64,000 nt of DNA from UBA1479 sp963976055 (GTDB taxonomy: Bacteria; Pseudomonadota; Alphaproteobacteria; Rhodospirillales; Casp-alpha2): NCBI GenBank assembly GCA_963976055.1, contig CAXBJB010000005.1, forward strand, positions 62,001 through 126,000, in the 5' to 3' direction. Positions 33,640-42,723 of this stretch are shown here, piece by piece. Within the stretch, counting starts at the first letter, position 1, and each line of letters opens with the position of its first letter. The position numbers and the translations under genes are program-made. The notes beneath the pieces are model-generated. The model did not search any database. It saw only the letters and a list, made by a program, of their open reading frames with translations, and was not told the DNA's origin.

Positions 33640-33978
33640 ATGACCGCTTTTACACGCTTTCGCCTTCCCGCCCTGACCGTCCTGGCCTTGATCGCCGGGT
33701 CGGGCCAGGCCCTCGCCGATCAGAGTTCCGGTGGCTCCTACTACGGCCACCCCATGTGGTCCGGCGGCTGGGGTCATATGTTCATGGGTTGGGGCATGAT
33801 GGCCGTTTTCATGATTGCGGTGATCGTGATTGTCCTGTTTCTGATCAAAGGGTTCATCGGCGGTGACCGCGCGCCGTCTTCCACGGCCTTGGACCTTTTG
33901 AACGAACGCTACGCCCGGGGTGAAATCGACACTGCGGAATACAACGAACGCAAGAACACGATTTCGGGATCTTCCTGA
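33640..33978 (+). CDS. Small membrane protein with SHOCT domain
   Basis: A 112-residue protein: signal peptide (cut near GQALA), a Gly/Trp/Met/His-rich stretch (GHPMWSGGWGHMFMGWGM), one transmembrane helix and a C-terminal SHOCT motif (LDLLNERYARGEIDTAEYNERK). SHOCT proteins are common in copper and heavy-metal islands, function unknown. The Met/His-rich periplasmic part could bind copper. GAGGAG lies 10 bases before the ATG at 33640. Confidence 0.85.
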   Translation: MTAFTRFRLPALTVLALIAGSGQALADQSSGGSYYGHPMWSGGWGHMFMGWGMMAVFMIAVIVIVLFLIKGFIGGDRAPSSTALDLLNERYARGEIDTAEYNERKNTISGSS

Positions 33979-34023
33979 GGTTTTGTTGAAGACCCCATGA
34001 CATAGGTGATACGTTTTCCCGTG

Positions 34024-34446
34024 ATGATGATGGCGATCCGAAACGCAGTCCTGAAACGTGGCGTACAGCACGTGTTCGTCGCGCTGCTTGCCATTGCCGT
34101 CCTTGCTGCGGGTACCGGGATCGGACATGCGGCGATGCAAGCGGGCGGACAGGCACATCATGTCCAGGCCGCCGACCCGGATCATCACGGCGACCCTACG
34201 GCCGAATCAGCCCATCAGGCTGACTGCCACGGTCCCGCCAAAACCGCCTCCTCCGACAGATCGCCAAAGAACAGCACGATGCACGGATGCTGTGCCAGCG
34301 CGTGCTTCCCGAGCATCCCCGTCCAGGAGTTCGATCACACCGCCGGCCTGACGTTTTCCGTCGAACGGCTGATGCCGCGGGCGGATCAAGCCATCGTGGT
34401 CAATGCCCTGCACGGGCTTTTCAGGCCTCCAAAGCGTCACGGGTGA
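34024..34446 (+). CDS. His/Cys-rich secreted protein, unknown function
   Basis: About 140 residues from the ATG triplet at 34024 (a GTG at 34006 is in frame). It has a hydrophobic signal segment (VFVALLAIAVLAAGTGIGHA), then a His-rich region (HHVQAADPDHHGD), a CHGP motif and MHGCCASACFP. No named family is recognised. The pattern of His and clustered Cys in a periplasmic protein inside a copper island suggests metal binding. The 223 bases that follow hold no gene I can support. Confidence 0.65.
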   Translation: MMMAIRNAVLKRGVQHVFVALLAIAVLAAGTGIGHAAMQAGGQAHHVQAADPDHHGDPTAESAHQADCHGPAKTASSDRSPKNSTMHGCCASACFPSIPVQEFDHTAGLTFSVERLMPRADQAIVVNALHGLFRPPKRHG

Positions 34447-34669
34447 TTTCCGTGCGCTCGGACCGGGCGGCGTAACATTCTACAACCTTCCTGACGTTGC
34501 GCGCCCCCAGGCAAGCAAGGCGGAATCCATGAATCCGACCGTGCACACCGCTTTCAACCGATAGCGGCAAGCCCGAGCAGACCAAGCGGAAATCCATCGC
34601 CGCGGCGGGGCCACGCCCTCGCCATTCGAGCCCCCACGTGATTTCAGCTGATAAACAAGGACCACGATC

Positions 34670-35329
34670 ATGACGACTTCCAAGAAAATATCATCCCGTG
34701 CCGCCTGTGCGTTGCTTGCCACCGTTCTCAGCCTGGGAACGACCCCGGCATGGTCCGGCGCCGGCAGCCCCGGTCATGGTCACGGCGCCGCGCCCGCGCA
34801 GGACCATATGATGGGCGGCCAAGGCATGCCCGGCCAGATGATGGGGGGCCAGGGCATGCCCGGTCACCACGGCGCCGCGCCGGCCATCGGCGGCCCGGGC
34901 AAGGCCGCGGACGTGACCCGCGCCATCGACATCACCATGCATGACAATTTCTATGAACCCGCGGAGATCGCCGTGAAGGCGGGCGAAACGGTGCGCTTCA
35001 AAATCGCCAACAAGGGCACCTTGCTGCATGAATTCGGGCTGGGCACCGCAGCCATGCACGCCGCCCACCAGAAGGAGATGCTGGTGATGATGGAGCACGG
35101 CATGATCGAGGCCGACCGCGTCAACCATGAGCGCATGAAGATGAGCCACGGCCCCGGCCAAATGCCCATGAGCCACAGTCACGGCGCGGACCAGGGCAGC
35201 GTCCTGGTCGAGCCCGGCAAGTCGGCGGAGATTATCTGGACATTCCCCAAGGAGGCGACGCTGGAGTTCGCCTGCAACGTTCCCGGCCACTACGAGTCCG
35301 GGATGATGGGGCCCATCAAGATCAAATGA
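34670..35329 (+). CDS. Cupredoxin-like copper-binding protein
   Basis: A 219-residue periplasmic protein: signal peptide to about residue 30, a Met/Gly/His-rich linker with tandem MMGGQGMPG units (residues ~45-66), then a cupredoxin fold. Type 1 copper ligands appear as His in LLHEFGLG and as Cys-x4-His-x4-Met in FACNVPGHYESGM. An additional Met/His insert (MMEHGMIEADR to HSHGAD) lies inside the domain. It precedes the multicopper oxidase by 25 bases. A likely role is periplasmic copper capture or electron transfer. Confidence 0.88.
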   Translation: MTTSKKISSRAACALLATVLSLGTTPAWSGAGSPGHGHGAAPAQDHMMGGQGMPGQMMGGQGMPGHHGAAPAIGGPGKAADVTRAIDITMHDNFYEPAEIAVKAGETVRFKIANKGTLLHEFGLGTAAMHAAHQKEMLVMMEHGMIEADRVNHERMKMSHGPGQMPMSHSHGADQGSVLVEPGKSAEIIWTFPKEATLEFACNVPGHYESGMMGPIKIK

Positions 35330-35354
35330 CACGCAATCGGGAAGGAGCGATTCC

Positions 35355-37034
35355 ATGAGACGTTTCATGCTCGCCGTCCTGGCGGCGATCCTGCTGGCCC
35401 CCGCGACCGCGCGGGCCGGCACCTACGACCTGACCATCGGCAAGGCGGCGATCAACGTCGCCGGCAAGGACCAGACCGCGATGACCATCAACGGCGCGGT
35501 CCCTGGGCCGGTCCTCCGTTTCAAGGAGGGCGAGGACCTCGTCATCAACGTGACCAACACGCTGGGCGAAGACACCTCAATCCATTGGCACGGCCTGATC
35601 CTGCCCTATCAACAGGACGGCGTGCCGGGCATCAGCTTTCCCGGCATCAAGCCGGGCAAAACCTTCACCTACCGCTTTCCGGCGCAGCAGGCCGGCACCT
35701 ACTGGTACCACAGCCATTCGGGCATGCAGGAGGCCGTCGGCATGTACGGCGCGCTCGTCATCGAGCCCAAGGCGCGGGAGCCCTTCCGCTACGACCGGGA
35801 GCACGTGATCGTGCTGTCCGATTGGCATCCCGACGACAATCCGCACAAGATTCTGTCGAACCTGAAGATGTCCGCCGACTACTACAATTACCAGAAGCGC
35901 ACCCTGTCGACCCTCGTCGAAGACGCCGGGAAGATGGGCCTCGGCGCGGCGCTCGCCGACCGCATGGATTGGGGCGACATGCGCATGCTGCCGTCGGACA
36001 TCGCCGACGTCTCGGGCTACGTGTTCCTGGCGAACGGCCGCAACACCGAACAGAACTGGACCGGCCTGTTCAAACCCGGCGAACGGGTGCGCCTGCGTTT
36101 CATCAACGCCGCCGCGATGACCTTCTTCGACGTCCGCATCCCGGGCCTGAAGATGACGGTGGTGCAGGCCGACGGCAACAATGTGCGGCCGGTGCCCGTG
36201 GACGAGTTCCGCATCGCCGTCGCCGAGACCTATGACGTGATCGTGCGGCCCACCGAGGACAAGGCCTACGCGGTGCTCGCCGAAAGCATGGCGCGCACGG
36301 GCTTCGCCCGCGCCACTCTGGCGCCTCGGATGGGGATGGTTGGCGACATTCCGCCCAACCGTCCGAAACAGTATCTGACCATGGCCGACATGGGCATGGC
36401 CCATGGCGACATGGCCGGCATGGACCACGGGACCATGAATCACGGGGCCACGAGCGATGCGCCGACCCACACCATGCCCGACGGCACGGCGATGGCCGGG
36501 ATGGACCATTCCGCCCATGGCGCCATGGCCATGGGCGACAAACCCGATCCGTTCTACGCGCCCGGCAGTGGACTGATGCCCAAGGCCGCTGAGGGCGGCA
36601 AGTTCCTATCCTATGCCGACCTCAAGGCGATCAAGCCGCTCTACCCCGACCGCCCGGCCGCGCGGGAGATCGAGGTGCGCCTGACCGGCAACATGGAACG
36701 CTACGTATGGTCGATCAACGGCGTGAAGTATTCCGACGCCGAGCCGATCCGCCTGAAGTTCGGCGAGCGGGTGCGCTTCAAGTTCATCAACGAAACCATG
36801 ATGACCCATCCCATGCACCTGCACGGCATGTGGCAGATTCTGGACAACGGATCGGGCAAGTACAACCCGGCCAAGCACACGGTTTCGATCTCACCCGGCA
36901 AGACGGTCGAGGCCGACATCGAGGCCGACGCCGAGGGCCAATGGGCCTTCCACTGCCATCTCATGTACCACATGGCGACCGGCATGTTCCGCGAAGTCGT
37001 GGTCGAACGCGAGACGGCGGAGGCGGTGCGATGA
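35355..37034 (+). CDS. copA: Multicopper oxidase of the CopA/PcoA copper-resistance family
   Basis: Periplasmic enzyme, 559 residues, that oxidises Cu(I) and binds copper. All four copper-ligand motifs are seen: HWHG near residue 77, YWYHSHS near 118, HPMHLHGMW near 480 and HCHLMYHMATGMF near 535. A Met/His-rich segment (residues ~345-395, with repeats such as MDHGTMNHG) is typical of this family. The signal peptide ends at ATARA. Its stop overlaps the copB start. Confidence 0.94.
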   Translation: MRRFMLAVLAAILLAPATARAGTYDLTIGKAAINVAGKDQTAMTINGAVPGPVLRFKEGEDLVINVTNTLGEDTSIHWHGLILPYQQDGVPGISFPGIKPGKTFTYRFPAQQAGTYWYHSHSGMQEAVGMYGALVIEPKAREPFRYDREHVIVLSDWHPDDNPHKILSNLKMSADYYNYQKRTLSTLVEDAGKMGLGAALADRMDWGDMRMLPSDIADVSGYVFLANGRNTEQNWTGLFKPGERVRLRFINAAAMTFFDVRIPGLKMTVVQADGNNVRPVPVDEFRIAVAETYDVIVRPTEDKAYAVLAESMARTGFARATLAPRMGMVGDIPPNRPKQYLTMADMGMAHGDMAGMDHGTMNHGATSDAPTHTMPDGTAMAGMDHSAHGAMAMGDKPDPFYAPGSGLMPKAAEGGKFLSYADLKAIKPLYPDRPAAREIEVRLTGNMERYVWSINGVKYSDAEPIRLKFGERVRFKFINETMMTHPMHLHGMWQILDNGSGKYNPAKHTVSISPGKTVEADIEADAEGQWAFHCHLMYHMATGMFREVVVERETAEAVR

Positions 37035-37753
37035 AGCGGATCACCCCCCTGCTCGCCGGCGGCCTCACCATATTCATGGCCGTGGCCTTCCCGGGCCGAA
37101 CGCATGCCGCCGGCATGGACGACGCGATCTATTGGCACGTCCAGGCCGACCAGCTTGAGTACCGCGCCGGTGACGGCGCCGATGTCATGGCCTGGGAAGC
37201 CAACGCCTGGATCGGCAACGACGACCACCGTTTGGCGTTCAAGTCGGAAGGGGAGAACCCCATCGGCAAGCGCCTGGAGAAGGCGGAACTGCAGATGCTC
37301 TACCGCAAACCAATTTCCGACTTCTTCGACGTCAATGCCGGCATCCGCCACGACCTGCGCCCGGACCCGGACCGCACCTACGCGGTGATCGGCATCCAGG
37401 GCCTGGCCAAGCAGTTCGTGGAAACCGACGCCAACCTGTTCGTCAGCGAGACGGGCGACGTGTCCGCCCGTTTCGAGGCCGAAGTCGATTGGCTGCTGAC
37501 CCAACGTCTGATCCTGCAGCCTGTGGTCGAGGCCGATCTCGCCTTCTCCGAGGACCGGCGCATTCATTCCGGGGCGGGGATCAACACCGTCGAGGCGGGC
37601 CTGCGCCTGAAATACGAAATCCGCCGCGAGTTCGCGCCGTACATCGGCCTGCATTACGAACGCAAGTTCGGCGCCACGGCCAACTTCGCCCGCGGCGAGG
37701 GCGAGGATGTCGATGCCCTGCGCTTCGTCGCCGGCGTCAGTTTCTGGTTCTAG
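37031..37753 (+). CDS. copB: Copper resistance protein B (outer-membrane)
   Basis: A 240-residue outer-membrane beta-barrel protein of the CopB/PcoB family. A signal peptide ends near GRTHA; the mature part begins DDAIYWHVQADQLEYR, and the strand-rich C-terminus ends in phenylalanine (VAGVSFWF). The Met/His-rich N-terminal region usual in PcoB is absent, so this is the short form. It is translationally coupled to copA by an ATGA overlap. Confidence 0.93.
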   Translation: MKRITPLLAGGLTIFMAVAFPGRTHAAGMDDAIYWHVQADQLEYRAGDGADVMAWEANAWIGNDDHRLAFKSEGENPIGKRLEKAELQMLYRKPISDFFDVNAGIRHDLRPDPDRTYAVIGIQGLAKQFVETDANLFVSETGDVSARFEAEVDWLLTQRLILQPVVEADLAFSEDRRIHSGAGINTVEAGLRLKYEIRREFAPYIGLHYERKFGATANFARGEGEDVDALRFVAGVSFWF

Positions 37754-37767
37754 GAAAGGAAGCACGA

Positions 37768-38226
37768 ATGAACTTCAAGGTCATGCGCGCCGCCTCGGCG
37801 GCGCTCGCCGTCCTCATGCTGTTACTGCCCGCCATGGCGGCAGCCGCCGAGGTCACCGTCTACAAATCACCCTATTGCGGGTGCTGCGGCGCCTGGGTGG
37901 ACCATATGAAGGCCAGCGGCCATACCGTGAAGACCATCGAGATGGAGGACCTGACCGGCATCAAGAAGATGACCGGCGTGGGCGACCACCTACAGTCCTG
38001 CCACACGGCGGTCGTGGACGACTACGTCATCGAGGGCCACGTCCCGGCGGCCGACGTGGCGCGTCTGCTGACCGAGAAGCCCAAGGCGCGCGGCCTTGCC
38101 GTGCCGGGCATGCCTGTGGGCTCGCCCGGCATGGAAGGCCCGAACCCAGAGGCCTACGATGTGTTGCTGTTCCAGTCGGACGGATCGACGGCGATCTATG
38201 CCCGTCACCAGGGAAAAAAACTCTAG
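37768..38226 (+). CDS. DUF411 metal-binding protein
   Basis: A 152-residue periplasmic protein with a signal peptide (to about AMAAAA) and the DUF411 signature YKSPYCGCCGAWVDHM followed by a conserved CHTAVVDDYVIEGHVP. DUF411 proteins are found in copper and heavy-metal islands, and the CGCC cluster fits copper binding. It is the last gene of the island, 14 bases after copB, and its stop overlaps the convergent HNH gene. Confidence 0.92.
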   Translation: MNFKVMRAASAALAVLMLLLPAMAAAAEVTVYKSPYCGCCGAWVDHMKASGHTVKTIEMEDLTGIKKMTGVGDHLQSCHTAVVDDYVIEGHVPAADVARLLTEKPKARGLAVPGMPVGSPGMEGPNPEAYDVLLFQSDGSTAIYARHQGKKL

Positions 38227-38783
38227 GGTTCGAGTTCGGTATCCCAGTAGAGAAAGTCGCGCCAGCTTTCGTGCAGATAGTTGGGCGGGAAGGCGCGGCC
38301 GTTTTCCTGCAGCAGGAAGTTGGACGGCTGTTCCGGTTCGCGCAGCGGCACCATGCCGCACTGCCGGGGCAGGCGGTGGCCCTTCTGTAAATTACAGGGC
38401 GCGCAGGCCGTGACCACGTTGGACCACGACGTGCGCCCGCCGCGGGCGCGCGGAATCACATGATCGAAGGTCAGGTCGTCCGCCGGGAAATGTTCGCCAC
38501 AATACTGGCAGTGGAAGGCGTCGCGCAGGAACACGTTGAATCGGGTGAAGGCCGGCCGCCGGCCCATGGACACATATTCCTTCAGCGCGATGACGCTGGG
38601 CAGGCGGAATTCCTGGCTCGGCGAATGGACGATCCGGTCGTATTCGGAGACCACGTTGACCCGGTCGAGAAACACCGCCTTAAGCGTGTCTTGCCAGGAC
38701 CATAGGGAAAGGGGGAAATAGCTCAACGGCCGGAAATCGGCGTTGAGAACGAGAGCGGGACAGCTTTCGGCGGAAGCGCTCAC
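38223..38783 (-). CDS. HNH endonuclease family protein, alphaproteobacterial core type
   Basis: A 186-residue protein with an N-terminal segment typical of the group (LVLNADFRPLSYFPLSLWSW) and a central HNH domain: FHCQYCGEHF near residue 92, FDHVIPRARGG near 105 and TACAPCNLQKGHR near 125. It is conserved across Alphaproteobacteria at about this length, unlike the AT-rich HNH gene at 22.1 kb. Role unknown. Confidence 0.9.
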   Translation of the reverse strand: MSASAESCPALVLNADFRPLSYFPLSLWSWQDTLKAVFLDRVNVVSEYDRIVHSPSQEFRLPSVIALKEYVSMGRRPAFTRFNVFLRDAFHCQYCGEHFPADDLTFDHVIPRARGGRTSWSNVVTACAPCNLQKGHRLPRQCGMVPLREPEQPSNFLLQENGRAFPPNYLHESWRDFLYWDTELEP

Positions 38784-38963
38784 GGGGTCGAAACCTCATA
38801 TCTCCTACCTGATGGCGCGGAGAGTACTACATATTGCGATTCAGCGCCAAATGGTTCCGCCGTGAAACTTTTCTGACAGGACGCCTTGCCTTCCGGTTAC
38901 AGCTTTCGGACAGGAGAGGCCTCTCGCGGAAAACCGTGGGCCGTCAGGATTTCGGGGGCGGGA

Positions 38964-40148
38964 CTATTTGTAGAGGTCGGCGACGACGCGCACGGTGGTC
39001 ATGCGTTCCGGCGTCTTGGGCCGGTTGGCGGACTTCAGCGCCTTCAGGTGCTGCATGCCGGCAACGACCCGGCCCCAGGCCGTGTACTTGCCGTCCAGGG
39101 TCCGCGCCGTGGGGCCCAGGGCGAAGAAAAATCGGCTGTCGGCGCTGTCGGGGTCGTTCTTGAGGCGTGACATCCCGACCATGCCTTCGGTGAAGGGGGT
39201 GGACGAGAATTCGGCGGCGATGGCCGTGCCGCTGCCCCCCGTCCCGCCGACGCCGCCCGGCGTGAACGACGGGTCCCCGGTTTCGGCGACGTAATCCTGA
39301 CGCACGAAATGGAAGGCCAGGCCGTCATAGAATTGCTGACGCACCAGCTGCTTGATCCGTCGCACATGAAGCGGCGCGAGACCGGGCAGAAGTTCGACAT
39401 AGACCTTGCCCGCGGGTAGGTCCGCGACCAGCAGGTTTTCCTTGTCCTTGTTCGCCAGGAACGGCGGCAGGACGATCAAGCGGGTTTCCTTTTGCGGATA
39501 CGGGGCCGCTTGGGGGGCCCCGGCCCCACCGTCCGCAAGCATGGTCACCATGAATTCGATGGCCTGGCTCATGCCCGGGGAGCGCGCGTCGGCGAAGGCC
39601 GCGCGGCGGGTCGTGACCTGATAGACCTGACCGCTGCGCACGTCGGCGATGCCGAACCGGGACTGCACGACGACCACGCCCTCGACCACCGCGACCTCGG
39701 TGCTGCCGTCGTTGACCAGGACGTCGAACTGGGTGCCGCGGATGCCGATGGTCGCCGTCGGCGTCTTGATCAGAAAGTCCATGGGCACGCCGGCGGAGGC
39801 GAAACGGATCGCCCCCGACATCATGCGGAAGGCGCCGGTGACCTTGTTCTGGTCGCGCCCGTAGACCAGATCGTCCAGGATCAGTTCGGAATTTTCACCG
39901 ATGGTCAGCGACGACTGGTCGGCCAGCCGGATGTCGATAGCGCTGCGGCTCTTGGTGATGACCGTTTCATTGGCGACCAGGGCGTCGCCGGTTTGCACGG
40001 ACTGACCGAACGACCGGGTGACGACGTCGTTGACCACGCGTTTCGCCGTGCCGACGTTTTCCGCCGCCATGGGAGAACCTGGAAAGGCCGCCGCCCAGCA
40101 CAGGGCAAGCGACAGACAAAAGGCGGCGAAAAGGCGGGAGGCGTTCAT
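38964..40148 (-). CDS. FecR-domain protein fused to a cyclophilin-type peptidyl-prolyl isomerase
   Basis: A 394-residue secreted protein. After a signal peptide (to about PMAAEN) comes a FecR-like beta-domain (residues ~30-180; SSLTIGENSELILDDLVYG, TPTATIGIRGTQFDV). A Pro/Ala linker follows, then a cyclophilin PPIase domain from about 245 (FYDGLAFHFVR, EFSSTPFTEGMVGMSR, DSADSRFFFALG, LDGKYTAWGRV). Both domain types are common alone; the combination is unusual. The ATG at 40148 precedes the signal peptide. A periplasmic or surface folding role is inferred. Confidence 0.85.
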   Translation of the reverse strand: MNASRLFAAFCLSLALCWAAAFPGSPMAAENVGTAKRVVNDVVTRSFGQSVQTGDALVANETVITKSRSAIDIRLADQSSLTIGENSELILDDLVYGRDQNKVTGAFRMMSGAIRFASAGVPMDFLIKTPTATIGIRGTQFDVLVNDGSTEVAVVEGVVVVQSRFGIADVRSGQVYQVTTRRAAFADARSPGMSQAIEFMVTMLADGGAGAPQAAPYPQKETRLIVLPPFLANKDKENLLVADLPAGKVYVELLPGLAPLHVRRIKQLVRQQFYDGLAFHFVRQDYVAETGDPSFTPGGVGGTGGSGTAIAAEFSSTPFTEGMVGMSRLKNDPDSADSRFFFALGPTARTLDGKYTAWGRVVAGMQHLKALKSANRPKTPERMTTVRVVADLYK

Positions 40149-40173
40149 GAGGCGATCTTGGGTTCGGCGGCGT

Positions 40174-40914
40174 CTAGGACGTACGGCCGGCAACCCCGAG
40201 AACGTCGATGCCGAACATTTCGGCGAGGAACTCCATGCCCAACTGGATGCCCATGTCGTCGAGGCCATGGCCCAGGTCGGGGCTGAGGTAGGCCGCCACG
40301 GGCACGCCCGCCGCCTTCAGGGTGTCTTCCGCATGGTGCATCAGGTCGGGCGGCACGACGGGATCCGCGTCGCCGTGCATGAGCAGCACCGGCGGCTTGG
40401 ATTTGATCTCGGACGCCAGAAGATCATCGCCCACCAAGGCGCCGGAATAGCCGATGATGCCGGCCAGCGGCTTGACCCGCCGGGGACCGACATGCAGCGC
40501 CATCATGGTGCCCTGGGAAAAGCCGATGAGCGCCATCTTGCTTTCGTCCAGACCGAGTTCGGCCAGCAGGTGGTCGATCAGCGCATTCAGGATGGGGGCC
40601 GCCATCTTCACGCCCTCAAGTTTCTTTTCCTTGGACGGATCGGCGAGGGAGAACCACTGGAAGCCCATGGGCCCACCGTCGAAGCGGAAGGGCGCGTTGG
40701 GCGCGATGAACACGGCCTTGGGCAGCACTCGCCCGAAATAGGTCGCAAGGTTGATCAGGTCGTCGCCGTCGGAGCCGACGCCGTGCAGCAGCAGAACCAC
40801 CTGCTCCGGCTTGGAGCCGTCACGCGGCAGCACCATGGGGCCCGTCAGATGCGGGATGTCCTCTTCCTTGGGAAGATCGGGCGCGAGTTTTACGGGCTTC
40901 TTGAATTTGCTCAT
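40174..40914 (-). CDS. Phospholipase/carboxylesterase family alpha/beta hydrolase
   Basis: A 246-residue serine hydrolase (Abhydrolase_2). The oxyanion region is LLHGVGSDGDDLINLA near residue 50, the nucleophile Ser lies in GFSQGTMMAL near 135, the acid Asp in LMHGDADPVVPP and the His in DLGHGLDD. It hydrolyses small carboxylesters in characterised relatives. It is probably a cytoplasmic single gene, or in a pair with the downstream FecR-PPIase gene (25-base gap). Confidence 0.9.
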   Translation of the reverse strand: MSKFKKPVKLAPDLPKEEDIPHLTGPMVLPRDGSKPEQVVLLLHGVGSDGDDLINLATYFGRVLPKAVFIAPNAPFRFDGGPMGFQWFSLADPSKEKKLEGVKMAAPILNALIDHLLAELGLDESKMALIGFSQGTMMALHVGPRRVKPLAGIIGYSGALVGDDLLASEIKSKPPVLLMHGDADPVVPPDLMHHAEDTLKAAGVPVAAYLSPDLGHGLDDMGIQLGMEFLAEMFGIDVLGVAGRTS

Positions 40915-41046
40915 GGCGGCGGGCTCGTCTAATCCATTACGTGAACGGTATTATGGCTGGTACCGGTTCACCTTGTTACCCCAGAATGGTTAACGAATGG
41001 TGCCGATGGGCGCCAAACCCCGCAGAAAAGGCCGATAGACCTTCCC

Positions 41047-41910
41047 ATGGCCACCGACACCACCGTTACCCGCTTCGCGCCGAGCCCGACAGGACGCCTG
41101 CACCTGGGCCATGCCTATTCGGCCTGGGTCGCCTGGGCCCAGGCGGCGGCCGATGGCGGGCGGTTTTTGCTGAGAATCGAGGACATCGACCGGGGCCGCT
41201 GCCGGCCCGAGTTCGAGGACGGGATTTTCGAGGACCTGCGCTGGCTGGGTCTGACCTGGGAAACCCCGGTGCGCCGCCAGTCGGATCATCTTGAAGACTA
41301 CGCAAAAACCCTGGGCGGCCTCCGGGACCAGGGGCTGATCTATCCCTGCTTCTGCACGCGCAAGGACATCGCGGCGGAAATCGCCGCCGCCGGGCACGCG
41401 CCCCATGGTCCCGACGGCCCCCTTTATCCCGGCACCTGCCGGGATTTGGACCCGGCCCGGGCCGAAGACCGCATGGCGGCGGGCGAGACCTACGCCCTGC
41501 GCCTGAAAACGGATGCCGCAGCGGCGATGACCGGCCCCCTCGCCTGGCTCGACCTGGACCGGGGCGAACAGACCGCCCGGCCCGAATTGTTCGGCGACGT
41601 GGTGCTTGCGCGCAAGGACACGCCGACCAGCTATCACCTGTCCGTCTCCACGGACGACCACATCCAGGGCGTGACCTGCGTGACGCGCGGCCAGGACCTG
41701 TTCGAGGCGACCCATGTCCACCGCCTGCTGCAGGCGCTGCTGGGCCTGGACACCCCCGTCTACCGCCATCACGGCCTGCTGGCGGGACCGGACGGCAAGC
41801 GTCTGGCCAAACGCGATAAGGCCGAAACCATCGAAAGCCTGCGGGCAGCCGGCCATTCACCTGCTAACGTATGGGCCATGGCGGGCGTGTCGGCGGAGGC
41901 AATGCCATGA
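41047..41910 (+). CDS. gluQ: Glutamyl-Q tRNA(Asp) synthetase
   Basis: Truncated GluRS paralogue that attaches glutamate to queuosine in tRNA-Asp. The 287-residue length and absence of the anticodon-binding domain are diagnostic. Motifs are FAPSPTGRLHLGHA (HIGH type), the zinc-site CFC ending with the Cys of YPGTCRD, and KRLAKRDK in place of KMSKS. Its stop codon overlaps the next gene's ATG. Confidence 0.94.
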   Translation: MATDTTVTRFAPSPTGRLHLGHAYSAWVAWAQAAADGGRFLLRIEDIDRGRCRPEFEDGIFEDLRWLGLTWETPVRRQSDHLEDYAKTLGGLRDQGLIYPCFCTRKDIAAEIAAAGHAPHGPDGPLYPGTCRDLDPARAEDRMAAGETYALRLKTDAAAAMTGPLAWLDLDRGEQTARPELFGDVVLARKDTPTSYHLSVSTDDHIQGVTCVTRGQDLFEATHVHRLLQALLGLDTPVYRHHGLLAGPDGKRLAKRDKAETIESLRAAGHSPANVWAMAGVSAEAMP

Positions 41911-42698
41911 AGCTCACGGCCATCCTGATCGGATGCGTTCTATGGGCCGCCCCAGTGGCGGCTCAGGACGCATTGACCCCCGGCGAACAGGCCGTGGTCG
42001 CTGCCGTGGTCGACGGCGATACGGTGTTCCTCGACCGGGATATCGTCGGCGCCTCTCAGGTCCGCCTGACCGGCATCCAGGCCCCCAAATTGCCTCTTGG
42101 CCGCATCGGATTCAAGGAATGGCCGCTGGCCAAGGAATCCAAGGCGGCGCTTGAGGCCATCCTGATGAACCAGCCCGTGCAGCTGTTTTACGGCAGCGCC
42201 CGCATGGACCGCCATGGGCGACTGCTGGCCCACCTGATCGGGCGCGAAGGCACCTGGGCCCAGGGCGAAATGCTGACGCGCGGCATGGCAAGGGTCTATA
42301 CCTTCCCCGACAATCGGGAACGCGCGGCAGAGATGTACAAGCTGGAAGCCGCCGCCCGTGCGGCCGGGCGCGGCATCTGGGCCGATCCGTTCTATGCCGT
42401 CCGTCCCGCCGATCCCGAGACCCTGGCCCGCGACATCGACACCTTCCAGGTCATCGAGGGCCGGGTTATCGACGCGGCCGATGTACGCGGCGTGATCTAT
42501 CTGAACTTCGGCGCCAACTGGCGCACGGATTTCACGGTGCGCATCGACCGCAAGTCGGCGCGCCTGTTCAAGCGCGCGGGCCTGGGGCCGGATGCCTATC
42601 GGGACCGTGAGGTGCGCGTGCGCGGCTGGCTCAAGACCTGGAACGGCCCGATGATCGAGGCCAGCCACCCGGAACAGATCGAGGTTCTGGCAAAGTAG
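41907..42698 (+). CDS. Secreted thermonuclease-family protein
   Basis: A 263-residue protein with a signal peptide (to about APVAAQ) and a staphylococcal-nuclease (SNc) domain: VVDGDTVFLD near residue 33, RLTGIQAPK, and RMDRHGRLLAHL near 108. The C-terminal ~90 residues form an additional OB-like segment (VIEGRVIDAADVRGVIYLNFG). The ATG at 41907 overlaps the gluQ stop, so translation is coupled. Catalytic Arg/Glu/Arg positions seem only partly conserved, so activity is uncertain. Confidence 0.85.
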   Translation: MKLTAILIGCVLWAAPVAAQDALTPGEQAVVAAVVDGDTVFLDRDIVGASQVRLTGIQAPKLPLGRIGFKEWPLAKESKAALEAILMNQPVQLFYGSARMDRHGRLLAHLIGREGTWAQGEMLTRGMARVYTFPDNRERAAEMYKLEAAARAAGRGIWADPFYAVRPADPETLARDIDTFQVIEGRVIDAADVRGVIYLNFGANWRTDFTVRIDRKSARLFKRAGLGPDAYRDREVRVRGWLKTWNGPMIEASHPEQIEVLAK

Positions 42699-42723
42699 CG
42701 CCATTCCTCCCTATATTGCTGAT

